Source: Suillus spraguei (lineage: Eukaryota; Basidiomycota; Agaricomycetes; Boletales; Suillaceae). Taken from it: a stretch of DNA of 64,000 nucleotides. The notes under the pieces are model-generated. The model searched no databases and was not told where the DNA came from. It was given only the letters and a program-made list of their open reading frames with translations. The stretch is from positions 31,696-95,695 of the forward strand of contig JABCPU010000259.1 of assembly GCA_016800925.1 (NCBI GenBank), given 5' to 3'. Below are positions 21,300-33,509 of the stretch, piece by piece. The translations under genes were made by a program, and so were the position numbers. Numbering within the stretch: position 1 is the stretch's first letter; the number at the start of each line of letters is the position of its first letter.

Positions 21300-22125
21300 A
21301 CGTGGCGGCTGTCAGGCCATCGCCCTTTTTAATGCAAATCAACATGAGGAGGCAATTATGCGCGTCCAAAAATGCCGCAGGGCAAACTGTAACCAGCGAG
21401 ACTGCCCTTCAGCTCCCACTCACTTACTACGGTCCAAGTGTGAGTACCTTTGTTTGCACATTCGTTTCTATGGCCAAAGAAATTCGCTTCAAGATAACTA
21501 TACATTGTGTACCGTACTGATGCCCTTACCTTCCAGATTCCCTTAGGCAGTGACGGCGCTTGGACTTACGGTGGTCTCACCTCGCCAGCAGCTTCTACTT
21601 CCTATATAACATCTTCTCCCACCGCGACATCACATCCTCCACCTTCACCCCAACATCATCCTCTGTGACATATGCATCGTCTTCATCATCCTATCAGTCT
21701 ATATCTACATCCCCTTCCACCTCTGCGACATCAAATCATTCTTCGAACGCAACTGCCTTATCTAAAGGAGCCTTCATTGGTATCATCATTGGTGCCATCA
21801 TCTTGTTCATCATTTTGCTTCTGCTTTTTATCTCGTTCGTTCGTTGGAACTCCCGTCAACAAGAGCTGGTCTGGGTTCCCTTCGCGACAGCGGCGATGAT
21901 GAAGCAGATTCTTTCCTCTATCGTAGCACCATTACTTATCCTGAATGCCGTCTACGGCCAGTATCTTCTCTTCCACCCGGTGCTGCCCCATCCCATATTG
22001 TAGGAAGCACTGGCTCCGACCGAACAAGGTCCTCCCAGGCTTCGACAGACTATGGCGTCGTCCTGCCTGCCTGCTCACTCCAAAACAGCTCTAGGTCATG
22101 GATAGGCTTCCAATTCAGAGACTGA
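21300..22125 (+). pseudogene. Ser/Thr-rich single-pass membrane protein, frameshifted
   Basis: An upstream segment TVTSETALQLPLTYYGPS, an intron (gtgagtacc to ttccag) and IPLGSDGAWTYGGLTSPAAS are followed, in shifted frames, by a Ser/Thr-rich stalk (TYASSSSSYQSISTSPSTSA). A transmembrane helix comes next (GAFIGIIIGAIILFIILLLL), then a basic cytoplasmic start (FVRWNSRQQ). A further frame shift leads to DDEADSFLYRSTITYPE and TGSDRTRSSQASTDYG. This organisation (lectin- or cell-wall-facing ectodomain, mucin-like stalk, TM, short tail) is common in basidiomycete surface proteins. At least two frame shifts make it non-functional as read. Confidence 0.55.
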
Positions 22126-22649
22126 AAATGTGTACGGTATGTCTGTTTGAGAATATGCTGGTCTTTTCGATATGATACTGTTTGCTAGGTCACCAAACAC
22201 TCGCTTACACTTCGTATGTTATTAGATCAGGAAAATTGCAATGTCACTTTTACCGTCCAAGTCCGTTCTTGAGGACCTCTGAAGTCTATGCTTCATGACG
22301 GAAGAAGCATGGTTGAGATTCTACCCATGTTACTTGTAGAGATACATGAAAAGATGGTGCGATAGACACTGTAGTGTGCCGATTTTTCTGTTCATTACTG
22401 AAACAAATGGAGCGCCTGTAAAATGTTCCAACTGCTCGCCTAAGACTCGGACTCTATTCGTACAGAATAAATACTTGGTAAGAAGCACGTTTTCGACATC
22501 TATGAACTAGTCCAGGTACAGTAGCGAAGAATGATTGGTATGGTTGTAACCGTTATCTCCAATTCCACGCCAGTCCATGGACTTGAATTTACAACTTCAT
22601 GAAACGTTCAAACTTGTATCAACTTTATGAGAGGAAGAGTTCTGTGCAA
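22126..22649. other. No gene recognised
   Basis: About 520 bp between the membrane-protein remnant and the phosphomannomutase remnant, with no supported coding frame or repeat. Confidence 0.4.
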
Positions 22650-23705
22650 ATTCTCATCGTATCTGCAGGACTCCTAACAGTGTGCCCAACAGTGCGAGGA
22701 TCACTGAAGATCTCATAGTCGTTACCCCCCTTTACAGAAATTGTCAACAGATGAACATTCGTCGAGTAAGAAACTCAACTCTTACCTTGCTCGTCTTGTC
22801 CCCGAGAAAGTGGATTTCCTCGAAGTTATCTTTCTCGACATGTCTAAGGCAGTAAGTCTTATCCCACCCGTGTGGAAAGACATCAAATGATATCTGACCA
22901 CCGATAGAGAACATTAGATTCAGTCATTTGAATTTCTTCCGGAGGATTTCCACGAAGTCCGCCCTAATGTGGTGTTCCTGCCAGGAATCAGTGATATGAT
23001 AATGAATGCTTTTCTCATGTTGCTACCTTGTCGTAAGCCTCGAAATCAATATGTTCCTGGACACTGCGGAGTCCAGGGATGGCAACACATGTTCAGGGAA
23101 GAGCACAAAAGTGAACCCATGTTGCGTTGCGGCCGATAGGGCTGACGTTGATCATGCCATTGCGGAACTCGACGAACGTACCACTGTAATTTGCAAGTAA
23201 ATGGGCAGATCAACAGCGGAAGATCGTAGGAATTCACCGTTTGATCGGGATATTCAAGTCAGCGATATAATGCAAGATGAAGTTGACCAGCTCCTGGTAG
23301 TCCTTTTCACCTACCGTTTTGATGAAAGACTGCGACTCGAGCGGTTTTCCGAGTCGATACGCAGTAAGGTCGTTCTCAGCGAACCCAAAGTCGAATTCCT
23401 CCAGAACTACGAATGGGTATGAGTATCTTAGCAGAGACTGGAGACAAGCTTCGTACCATTGATATTGCCAACACTGAGCTGTTCAGATATCTTGACAAGA
23501 TCAGGCCCACCAACGAAGCCTATAGCCACCTGCTTTCTGAGGTTGCGCAAGAGCTGGATTATTTCTGGCGATGCTCTCTGTCGGGAGATCATCTCGACAT
23601 CAAGCGTGGTAGTTGTTGGGAAGTTGGATTACCTGACGTGCAGGCGATAACGTCCCATCGACATCGAACCGCACGAGCTTCTTGATGGGCCGTTCAGCGA
23701 AATCT
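22650..23705 (-). pseudogene. SEC53: Phosphomannomutase (Sec53/PMM), broken
   Basis: Minus-strand segments in several frames reconstruct the order of the enzyme. They are RPIKKLVRFDVDGTLSPARQ with the catalytic DVDGT (about 23660-23695), then [91 protein letters not shown], and [20 protein letters not shown]. The enzyme converts mannose-6-phosphate to mannose-1-phosphate for GDP-mannose supply. Frame changes and stops interrupt nearly every block. Some gaps look like retained introns (for example gtaagagttg to ctgtaaag before GGNDYE), which indicates a genomic duplicate. It is probably an extra copy, since the gene is normally essential and single-copy in fungi. Confidence 0.85.
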
Positions 23706-23819
23706 GCAGACACCATGATGGTATGGTTGTAAAACAATTCCTGTGCTCGAAGGACGAAACAAGTGTCATTGTTATCTCGATCTCAACATTCGCCACTGCT
23801 TACACAAAATCTCACGGTC

Positions 23820-24755
23820 ACACACAGCCACCCCCAACATAGCACCAACTGTGCTGGACATGGATGAAGGCGCAGCTTGGAAAATAGCAATACTATGAAG
23901 CAAGTAAACCGTGCTCGGAAAACTGCTATTATTTGAAACTTACTTCGTATGTGAGAAAGCAACCATGACTCCGGCGCTGCCAAGTACAAATGCTGGGAAT
24001 ACACACGGCCAATAGTTTTCGGGCTTTCCCCCATCGAGCGCCAGCAGTAAGGTCACTAAGGTGGCGACCATGCACAATGATAGACCAATAAGGATAATCC
24101 ACTTTGAACTGTAGATACAAGAGAGTGATCCAGTGCAGCTCGCAGCAAAGGCTACGATACCGAGTGGCAACCTAGAGAACAAAGAATCTTGATGGTTAGC
24201 AATATGAAGTGATAGCGAATACCTTACATGTGAACGGCTGTCGACATCACTGACCAATGAAACACGGTTTGCCACATGATACTAAAAATCAATAAACATA
24301 ACCCCACTCCACCAAAAGGATGGCAAAAGTGCAGTGGCCAACAGAACAGAGAAGTTGTTGTAGAACCATGTCCGTGGTGGTCTGGTACAAGATCAGCCGG
24401 TGATTGATGCTAAGATTTCCATTGGCATACATGGCAGCTCAGTCCGCAGGCAAAAGTGTTTCCCAGTAGAAAACCCCAGCTATCATTATAATTGAAATGA
24501 TCAGGAGAATCAATACAACCGGGGATTTCCAACCATCAGTGGAACCGGATGTCACGGCAAAAATCAACAAGATGAAGGAAACTATCAAAGTTCGTAAGCG
24601 ACACAAAGAAAAGTATGCTGAAATATTTTATACCAGTCAAGACGCCTACGCCGACCAAATCAAGGGACTTCCATTTTGCCCCTTTAGGCTTACGACTGCC
24701 TGCAGTTCCGATTTGTGACGGTATCATGAAAATACAAATCAGGGCCACTGGATGA
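23820..24755 (-). pseudogene. MFS transporter, C-terminal half, broken
   Basis: Reading on the minus strand: KPKGAKWKSLDLVGVGVLT (loop and helix), AGVFYWETLLPADLAAMYAN, then shifted FYNNF-like and LWQ-like blocks, VFHWSVMSTAVHM, LPLGIVAFAASCTGSLSCIY, SSKWIILIGLSLCMVATLVT, ENYWPCVFPAFVLGSAGVMV, and after an intron IAIFQAAPSSMSSTVGAM. This order matches the second half of fungal drug:H+-type major facilitator proteins. Several frame shifts are present and the first half is missing. A foldback element lies immediately upstream, from about 24880. Confidence 0.7.
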
Positions 24756-24879
24756 CTGTGGGAACTTTGTCACTACACCCAAAACATAACCATTTCCGGT
24801 CATCTCCTGGATTCCAACATTTCCCACACTCCTCCCCAGCACATTCCTGCCTACCACCATACCATGTTCACCTATCTAC

Positions 24880-26145
24880 TGTATAAAGGTATTAGTGTAG
24901 GCTATATACATATAATAGGTCACAATAGAACACCTTTTGTCCCAATACAAGCTCAAGAGACCTGTACATATGATACAGGAAAAACATATCAAAAACACAT
25001 TCGCATTTTTGCCCCTTCAATGATATAATGTCTTAGCATACTATTTATATGTTTTTGAGAATATATGAGTCTATTCCACCGCATTCTTTGACTCTCTAAA
25101 GATCTTTACACCACCAGATGTAGCATGCACACAAAAAATAACAAATAGCTTCGCATTTTTTCAGTTTTAACTATATAGACTTGAAAATATGATCCCTAAA
25201 AATCTGCAAATAGTATATACAAGGTATGAGGATAATAGGATCACAGGTCCAGCTCCTGGGTTGCTGTATTGCTATCCTCCCCTGATGGTTCATCTCCTGG
25301 GAATATTTTCCCTAGGGCTCTGGCCTTCCAAAAATGTGAGGACTATATTTCTATGTGTATATAGAGTATATATGCGTCTTAAAAATATACTAAAAGTAGC
25401 ATGATCCTCTTTCATATACCAATACTTCCTCTTGCTTGCATGGGTGTATATTTTCGCAATTTTGATGGTTATACTCATTTACCGCTGTATAAACCATCTA
25501 GTAGGCTCATATATAATACATAGGGTGTGTATAAATGCCAACAGTGGCCAGGATCAGTGAGAAATAGGGCAGATCATTGATATCATGAATATACTAGATA
25601 TATTGAGTGATAAGGAATGTTGCATGTCATCAGAGAGATCTAGGGAGATCAGGCTGTTGTAGTACATTCTAAATGTATTAGGAGGTATTGTCCTAGTGTT
25701 ACAGAACGATCTACCTATAATGAGAGCAGGGCAAATACATAGATAAGAATTGGACTGTGGGAATCCTAAAAAGTCAAAACATCGAAAACCAACTCTTGGT
25801 GCACATACATCTAGGGCCTCGAAACAACTTACATTTACATAACAACCCTTCCACACCACCTCTACCCATGAAATAAATGTATGAAATGTTCTTTATGCAC
25901 TCTACTATGTAATTTACGACAATCCATACCATGTATATGTATCAATTATGACATTTGTAGAATTTTTCTCCTAAGAAACATCATATTTCACTTCCCTATT
26001 CATCAATTGTGGATGAGCGGTCCTGTGCTCCTGAGATATTGTATATACTATTGAAAGGTTGCTGAGGATCATATTTTCAAAGCTATATAGTTAAAACTGA
26101 AAAAATGTGAAGCTATTTGTTATTTTTTGTGTGCATGCTATCTAT
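24880..26145. mobile_element. Foldback element, truncated on the right (same family as 50238-52370)
   Basis: The words agcatgcacacaaaaaataa at 25119 and their complement ending at 26145 define inverted arms of at least 90 bp, with diverged similarity inwards. The left flank (tttttgccccttca and neighbours) and the central spacer match the complete element at 50238-52370. The right arm stops at 26145, short of the expected terminus, and joins the Ser/Pro-like repeat region. The central spacer, read on the minus strand, contains GFRCFDFLGFPQSNSYL, resembling FRCLDFLTFPRPFSYL in the other member. No transposase is visible. Confidence 0.7.
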
Positions 26146-26159
26146 ATGTTTTCGCGACT

Positions 26160-26520
26160 ACGCCCCCGTAATCGTCACCGTCACCGCTCCTGCCTCTTAT
26201 GGTACCGTCACTGCTTCTTTTTTTTCCCATCACTCGGATTTTCCTTCCGATGTTACGTTCTCTTTACAGCACCGTCCCTGCGTCACTGCTTCTTTTCTTC
26301 TCACAGCCTCCGTCACTGCTGTCTTTTGGGTTGTCTTTACAGCATCGTCACTGCGTCACTGCTGCGTGTCGCCTCCCACGACCTGCAGTCATCACTGCGT
26401 CACTGCTGCGTGTCGCCTCCCATGACCTGCAGTCGTCACTGCGTCACTGCTGCGTGTCGCCTCCCACGACCTACAGTCGTCCCTGCGTCCCTGCCCCTCA
26501 AAAGTCGTGATCCTTACATC
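26160..26520. repeat. GC-rich tract with a 44-bp tandem repeat (three copies)
   Basis: Copies of cactgcgtcactgctgcgtg followed by tcgcctcccacgacctgcag lie between about 26350 and 26480, in a longer tract of related ccgtcactgc words. It is compositionally unlike the AT-rich sequence on both sides. Open frames here are low complexity. Confidence 0.7.
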
Positions 26521-26782
26521 ACCGTCCCCGTCACTGCTGGGCATCCGAAACTCTGTTGCTGTGCTCTCTCTCTCTCTCAGACTCAAGCTCGTCCTTGTCG
26601 CATTCGGATCAGGTTCAATTGATTTTTGCATGTCTTCCTCCTTCTTTTCTGCACTCATCTTTTCAGATTTTAGAGGGTTTTTGCAAGTGGGTTGGGTTTG
26701 GGTTCAGGTTGGGTTCTCATTTTTTGGCGTAGAGTTATATAGAGTCACTGTTGGTATAGAGCTATATCACCTCATATAGGAC

Positions 26783-28310
26783 CATATATATATGCGCTGC
26801 AGGCAAGAGATATATCATGGTACCAAATGGCACTGGACCTCGATGGGACTATGTGAGCCCATATAGGACCATGTTTATATGCGCTGCAGGCAAGAGATAT
26901 ATCATGGTACCAAATGGCACTGGACCTCGATGGGACTATGTGAGCCCATATAGGACCATATATATATGTGCTGCAGGTAAGAGATATATCATGGTACCAA
27001 ATGGCACTGGACCTCGATGGGACTATGTGAGCACATATAGGACCATATATATATGCGCTGCAGCTAAGAGATATATCAATGGTACCAAATAGACCTCGAC
27101 CTCGATGGGACTATGTGAGCCCATATAGGACCATATATATATGCGCTGCAGATAAAAGATATATCATGGTACCAAATAGACCTCGACCTCGATGGGACTA
27201 TGTGAGCCCATATAGGACCGTATATATATGCGCTGTAAGTAAAAGATATATTATTATGGTACCAAATAGAACTCGACCTCGATGGGACTATGTGAGCCCA
27301 TATAGGACCATATATATATGCGCTGCAGGTAAGGAATATATCATGGTACCAAATAGAACTCGACCTTGATGGGACTATGTGAGCCCATATAGGACCATAT
27401 ATATATGTGCTGCAGGTAAGAGATATATCATGGTACCAACTAGACCTCGACCTCGATGGGACTATATGAGCCCATATAGGACCATATATATATGCGCTGC
27501 AGCTAAGAGATATATCAATGGTACCAAATAGACCTCGACCTCAATGGGACTATGTGAGCCCATATAGGACCATATATATATGCGCTGCAGATAAGAGATA
27601 TATCATGGTACCAACTAGACCTTGACCTCGATGGGACTATGTGACCTCATATAGGACCATATATATATGCGCTGCAGCTAAGAGATATATCAATGGTACC
27701 AAATAGACCTCGACCTCGATGGGACTATGTGAGCCCATATAGGACCATATATATATGCGCTGCAGATAAGAGATATATCATGGTACCAACTAGACCTCGA
27801 CCTCAATGGGACTATGTGACCTCATATAGGACCATATATATATGCGCTGTAAGTAAAAAATATATTATGGTACCAAATAGAACTCGACCTCAATGGGACT
27901 ATGTGAGCCCATATAGGACCATATATATATGCGCTGCAGGTACAAGATATATCAATGGTACCAAATAGAACTCGACGTCGATGGGACTATGTGAGCCCAT
28001 ATAGGACCATATATATATGCGCTGCAGGTAAGAGATATATCATGGTACCAAATAGAACTCGACCTCGATGGGACTATGTGAGCCCATATAGGACCATATA
28101 TATATGCGCTGTCAGTAAAAGATATATCATGGTACCAAATAGAACTCGACCTCGATGGGACTATGTGAGCCCATATAGGACCATATATATATGCGCTGCA
28201 GGTAAAAGATATATCATGGTACCCTATGGCACTGGACCTTGATGGGACTATATGAGCCCCTATAGGACCATATATATATGCGCCGCAGGTAAGAGATATA
28301 TCATTGCACC
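26783..28310 (+). repeat. 87-bp tandem array, forward orientation
   Basis: About 17 units of 87 bp contain ggtaccaaatagacctcgac, then ctcgatgggactatgtgagc, ccatataggaccatatatat and atgcgctgcaggtaagaga. Each unit has CTGCAG followed by GTAAGA or a variant. The frame repeats a 29-residue peptide that includes PRWDYVSPYRTIYICAA. This is a by-product of the period being divisible by three rather than clear evidence of a protein. Confidence 0.9.
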
Positions 28311-28949
28311 AAATATGAATGGTGCTGCATGGGACTATATTATTACCTCATCTAGTTTCCTATCTATGAAGCCATATCTATATGTGTTAGAGATCACTAC
28401 TCGCATTGAGATGTAGGCAATGTAGTCCTATCCAGAGCCAGCCCTATCTGACGCAATGATATATTTGTTACCTGCAGTGTGTAAACATATGATCCTATAC
28501 AAGGCTCATCTAGAACCAGTCCCATCTGGTGCAATGATATATCTATTATGATTATTGTGCAGTGCAGATATCATCCGATATGAGGTGACATAGTCCCATC
28601 AAGGTCCAGTTCTATTTGGTACCAGTACCATGATATATGTGTTGCACAATAACAAATATATCATTGCGCCAGATAGGACTGGTCCTGGATAAAGGTGGAG
28701 TCCTCAATAAATGTCACCTTGTATAGGACCATATGTATATGTGCTGCATATAATAGATATATCATATTGTGCCAGATAGGAGTGGTCCTGGATAATGTTG
28801 CCTTATATAGAATCCTATCTATATGTGCTGCAGCTATAAGATATATAATAGAACTGGACCTGGATGGCACTATGTGACCCTGTATAGGACAATATTTATA
28901 TATGCTACAGGTAAGAGATATATACATATTTGGTACCATGGTATATCTC
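28311..28949. repeat. Degenerate junction between the opposed 87-bp arrays
   Basis: Scattered diverged units in both orientations (gatatatcattgcaccaaat, gccagataggactggtcctg) mark the centre of a large imperfect palindrome. No gene was seen. Confidence 0.6.
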
Positions 28950-31225
28950 TTAGCTGCAGCGCATATATATATGGTCCTATACAGGCTCACATAGCCCCAT
29001 CGAGGTCCAGTGCCATTTGGTACCATGATATATCTCTTACCCTAGCACATATATATATGGTCCTATATGAGGTCAGGTAGTCACATCGAGGTCCAGGTCT
29101 ATGTAATACCATTGATATATCTCATACCTGCATTGCATGGTCCTATACGAGGTCACATAGTCCCATCGAGGTCCAGTTCTATTTGGTACCATTGATATAA
29201 CTTGTACCTGCAGTGCATATATATATGGTCCTATATGAGGTCACATAGTCCCATCGAGGTCGAGTTCTATTTGGTACCATGATATATCTCTTAGCTGCAG
29301 CGCATATATATATGGTCCTATATGGGCTCACATAGTCCCATCGAGGTCGAGGTCTATTTGGTACCATTGATATATCTCTTAGCTGCAGCGCATATATATG
29401 TGGTCCTATATGAGGTCACATAGTCCCATCGAGGTCGAGGTCTAGTTGGTACCATGATATATCTCTTAGCTGCAGTGCATATATATATGGTCCTATATGG
29501 GCTCACATAGTCCCATCGAGGTCGAGGTCTATTTGGTACCATGATATATCTCTTAGCTGCAGCGCATATATATATGGTCCTATATGGGCTCACATAGTCC
29601 CATCGAGGTCGAGGTCTATTTGGTACCATGATATATCTCTTACCTGCAGCGCATATATATATGGTCCTATAGTCCCATCGAGGTCGAGGTCTATTTGGTA
29701 CCATGATATATCTCTTACCTGCAGCGCATATATATATGGTCCTATAGTCCCATCGAGGTCGAGGTCTATTTGGTACCATGATATATCTCTTAGCTGCAGC
29801 GCATATATATATGGTCCTATATGGGCTCACATAGTCCCATCGAGTTCGAGTTCTATTTGGTACCATTGATATATCTTGTACCTGCAGCGCATATATATAT
29901 GGTCCTATATGAGGTCAGGTAGTCGCATCGAGGTCCAGTTCTATGTAATACCATTGATATATCTCAATATATATGGTCCTATAGGGGCTCACATAGTCCC
30001 ATCGAGGTCCAGTGCCATTTGGTAGCATGATATATCTTTTACTTACAGCGCATATATATATGGTCCTATATGAGGTCACATAGTCCCATCGAGGTCGAGG
30101 TCTATTTGGTACCATGATATGTCTCTTATCTGCAGCGCATATATATATGGTCCTATATGGGCTCACATAGTCCCATCGAGGTCGAGGTCTATTTGGTACC
30201 ATTGATATATCTTGTACCTGCAGCGCATATATATATGGTCCTATATGAGGTCAGGTAGTCGCATCGAGGTCCAGTTCTATGTAATACCATTGATATATCT
30301 CAATATATATGGTCCTATAGGGGCTCACATAGTCCCATCGAGGTCCAGTGCCATTTGGTAGCATGATATATCTTTTACTTACAGCGCATATATATATGGT
30401 CCTATATGAGGTCACATAGTCCCATCGAGGTCGAGGTCTATTTGGTACCATGATATGTCTCTTATCTGCAGCGCATATATATATGGTCCTATATGGGCTC
30501 ACATAGTCCCATCGAGGTCGAGGTCTATTTGGTACCATTGATATATCTCTTAGCTGCAGCGCATATATATATGGTCCTATATGGGCTCACATAGTCCCAT
30601 CGAGGTCCAGTGCCATTTGGTACCATGATATATCTCTTACCCTAGCACATATATATATGGTCCTATATGAGGTCAGGTAGTCGCATCGAGGTCCAGTTCT
30701 ATGTAATACCATTGATATATCTCATACCTGCATTGCATGGTCCTATATGAGGTCACATAGTCCCATCGAGGTCGAGGTCTATTTGGTACCATGATATATC
30801 TCTTACCTGCAGCGCATATATATATGGTCCTATATGGGCTCACATAGTCCCATCAAGTTCGAGTTCTATTTGGTACCATTGATATATCTCTTACCTGCAG
30901 CGCATATATATATGGTCCTATATGGGCTCACATAGTCCCATCGAGGTTGAGTTCTATTTGGTACCATTGATATATCTCATACCTGCAGCGCATATATATA
31001 TGGTCCTATATGGGCTCACATAGTCCCATCAAGTTCGAGTTCTATTTGGTACCATTGATATATCTTGTACCTGCAGCGCATATATATATGGTCCTATATG
31101 GGCTCACATAGTCCCATCGAGGTCAGTTCTATTTGGTACCATTGATATATCTCGTACCTGCAGCGCATATATATATGGTCCTATAGGGGCTCACATAGTC
31201 CCATCAAGGTCCAGTGCCATTTGGT
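28950..31225 (-). repeat. 87-bp tandem array, inverted orientation
   Basis: About 26 units of the same family in reverse orientation, with a duplicated block of 336 bp (29915-30250 and 30251-30586 nearly identical). It ends about 140 bp before the first clear exon of the gene at 31367. Confidence 0.9.
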
Positions 31226-31366
31226 AGTCCCATCCAGACCCCGTTCTTGATGGGAACTCTGATAGCTGTTATCATGTGATCACAGCTTTGTATTATAGTA
31301 TTCCTTTATTTATATGTCCACTGACGCATCATGTTTTGCTAGGCTTTCCCTCAGATATATCAGTGG

Positions 31367-33509
31367 ATGACATTTGGAGTGACATCTCTCCTTGAACGCA
31401 TTTGGGAATACCAGTATCCTCTTCTGAAATTGGAAAGAAAACCATCTCCTCAAATGATAGAGATTTGTGCAATGCTCGAGCGTGCCTTGGCATTTGCGCA
31501 TACTGGTAATGCCAAGGTGTTGTCATCCAGCTTGATGAGACCTTTTTGGCTCATTAGAAGTCTGCTTCAGCAAGGATGGCCTACTATGGCTTCCACTATT
31601 CGTATCATGGCCACCACCACAATACCTGTCTCTGTTAGTCCTGCAGATTGGCCTGTTGTAACTCATTCCAATCTTCCTGCCATCGCTTCAAAACGGTCTC
31701 AGATTATTACTTATGGCTTGGATCATTTTGAGGTAAGCTTAGTCTTTAACTATATGCATCCCTTGCTCATCTTCAAATTAGGCATATAAAGCTGAATTTC
31801 ATATACAGCTTTCAATCCACAATCCATCTCCTAATCTGTTCATGCAGTATGACCAAGATCTTCGCCATGCCATCCTGATTGCTGTTGTGGCCTTTCAATC
31901 TTTCATTGGGGACGTCAAGAGTCTTGTTACTGTCGCTGTAACTAAACTCTGCACCGATCTTGACAACGAAGACACACATTCCTCATCTCTAGAAGCCAAG
32001 AATCGCCGTCATAATCTCAAAAAATGGTTGGCTTGCAAGCACCCTCTCAGCTATCTTGACAGAGCCTTCGAATATCTTCTTTGTTCTGTTGTCAGTGATT
32101 CTGATGACTACAGCTTAGGCCTTCCTAATCCAACAAAGGAAAAGCTTTCCATCCGTGACTTTGCCAAACTTCTGGTAGATATGTCCCGTCCCACAGATCC
32201 AGTGTCAATCGCAGCCCCTCTTATCTCCACTGGTACCTCTCCTATGGTGTTTCGTGTCGCTTTGGTCTACATGTCGAAGTTTGTCCCCCGCGACTCTCCT
32301 AATGCCGCCAATCTTTTTTTGCAAAATGCATTCATCATCGCTGCCAACCATCTTCACATTAATAATATACCTTGGCATCTCGCTGGAGGTCGAGGTCGTC
32401 GCTTTCAGAAGCCTCATTTTCTATCCTGGATCAATCTTGGCAAAGCAGCTCAACTTCCAACTGCAAAATTGCTCGCTCCTCATGGCATAAATGGTGCTGA
32501 AGAAGCCTCACAGCGTACTCAAGCCTCTGACTCACGTGCAGCATGGGCTGCCTGCTCAATCACACTCCAATCTCTACCAGATTTTTTGTCTCGGACCATA
32601 CCCCCAGATGAATTCTGCATGAACAATGTTGGACTTGATGTGTCAAATTCCAAGAAGTCAAACAAACGTGTCAATCGTAATGCCGTACCCGACTCTAACC
32701 AGCAGAAGCTGAAGTGCATCATTCGCGATACCTATCAGTGGGCCTTTGCCGAGTTTGACATGTCCCGACCCCTTCATCAGCTTGCCATCTTGGTGGGCAT
32801 ATACGTCAGTAAGGTGGTACCTGATATTTTCTATGATTATGATGACTTTCCGGACCACGAGAGCTATAAAACCATGCTCGACTTCACACTGGCCGTACAC
32901 GAAATGAGATGGTTACCTCATACTGGAGGTCGCAAAGGCTGCAAGGTCGCAGCTCAGTTCATCACTATGGTCCCTGTTTATATCATGGCCGTCTTTGATT
33001 ACAGCAGCCCTCTTCATGGTCATTTTGATGTATTCAAGTCCTTTCCCACCGCATGGAACAAGAAGCACAGCAACAAAGGCATTGGTCCCCTCCTGCTCAT
33101 TCGTTTGGGACTCGCAAAGGCTCGCTCAGGACGTATCTGGAAGGGAGGCGTGTTGAACAGTGATTGGTCCTTGCTGACAAAGGATGAGGTCACAAAGTAT
33201 CATCAGAAGATTCTCACCATGCTAGCAGATCGTCAATTTGGTCCTTATCGTGTCGCTCAGTTACTCTTTGGATCAGACAAAGCTCGGAAACTAGGTATGG
33301 CTACCCACACTTATGTGGTCAATCCAGGTAAATTTCCATCAACATCACAAATTGATAACTTATGACTTTAACTATTAGGAGTGGCCTTGACATCTTTGGG
33401 AAAGCGCAAAGCATCATCATCATCTACGTTTGCAGATGACGAAGATGATGATGAAGTGGAGATATATGAAATGGATGAGCCAGTTTCCAGGCGTCGTCGT
33501 ATCTATTAG
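31367..33509 (+). CDS. Unknown 658-aa protein with acidic/basic nuclear-type tail
   Basis: Exons 31367-31732, 31848-33327 and 33379-33509 (introns GTAAGC...CATGCAG and GTAAAT...ATTAG) give 658 aa in a consistent frame. The protein begins MTFGVTSLLERIWEYQYPLL. It has ICAMLERALAFAHTGNAKVL, HNLKKWLACKHPLSYLDRAF, HINNIPWHLAGGRGRRFQKP, and FPTAWNKKHSNKGIGPLLLI. It ends with GKRKASSSSTFADDEDDDEV and SRRRRIY, a probable nuclear signal around an acidic stretch. No DDE, RT, helicase or zinc motif is visible. The acceptor-like ccctcag just upstream continues in frame (IYQW before M), so a further 5' exon is possible. It sits between the 87-bp arrays and the dispersed hairpins, suggesting a protein carried by a large element. 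I do not recognise the family. Confidence 0.65.

Noticed and set aside
10374..24755. Repeat-induced point mutation as cause of the pseudogenes
   Set aside because: The lesions I can see are mostly indels and frame shifts. Only isolated C-to-T type stops (for example in RPN7) are visible, and duplicated arms remain nearly identical.
26817..30538. Open frames with a 29-residue period (PRWDYVSPYRTIYICAA)
   Set aside because: Regular unit repetition in the 87-bp array; interrupted irregularly and present in both orientations. Not called as genes, but mentioned as a finding.
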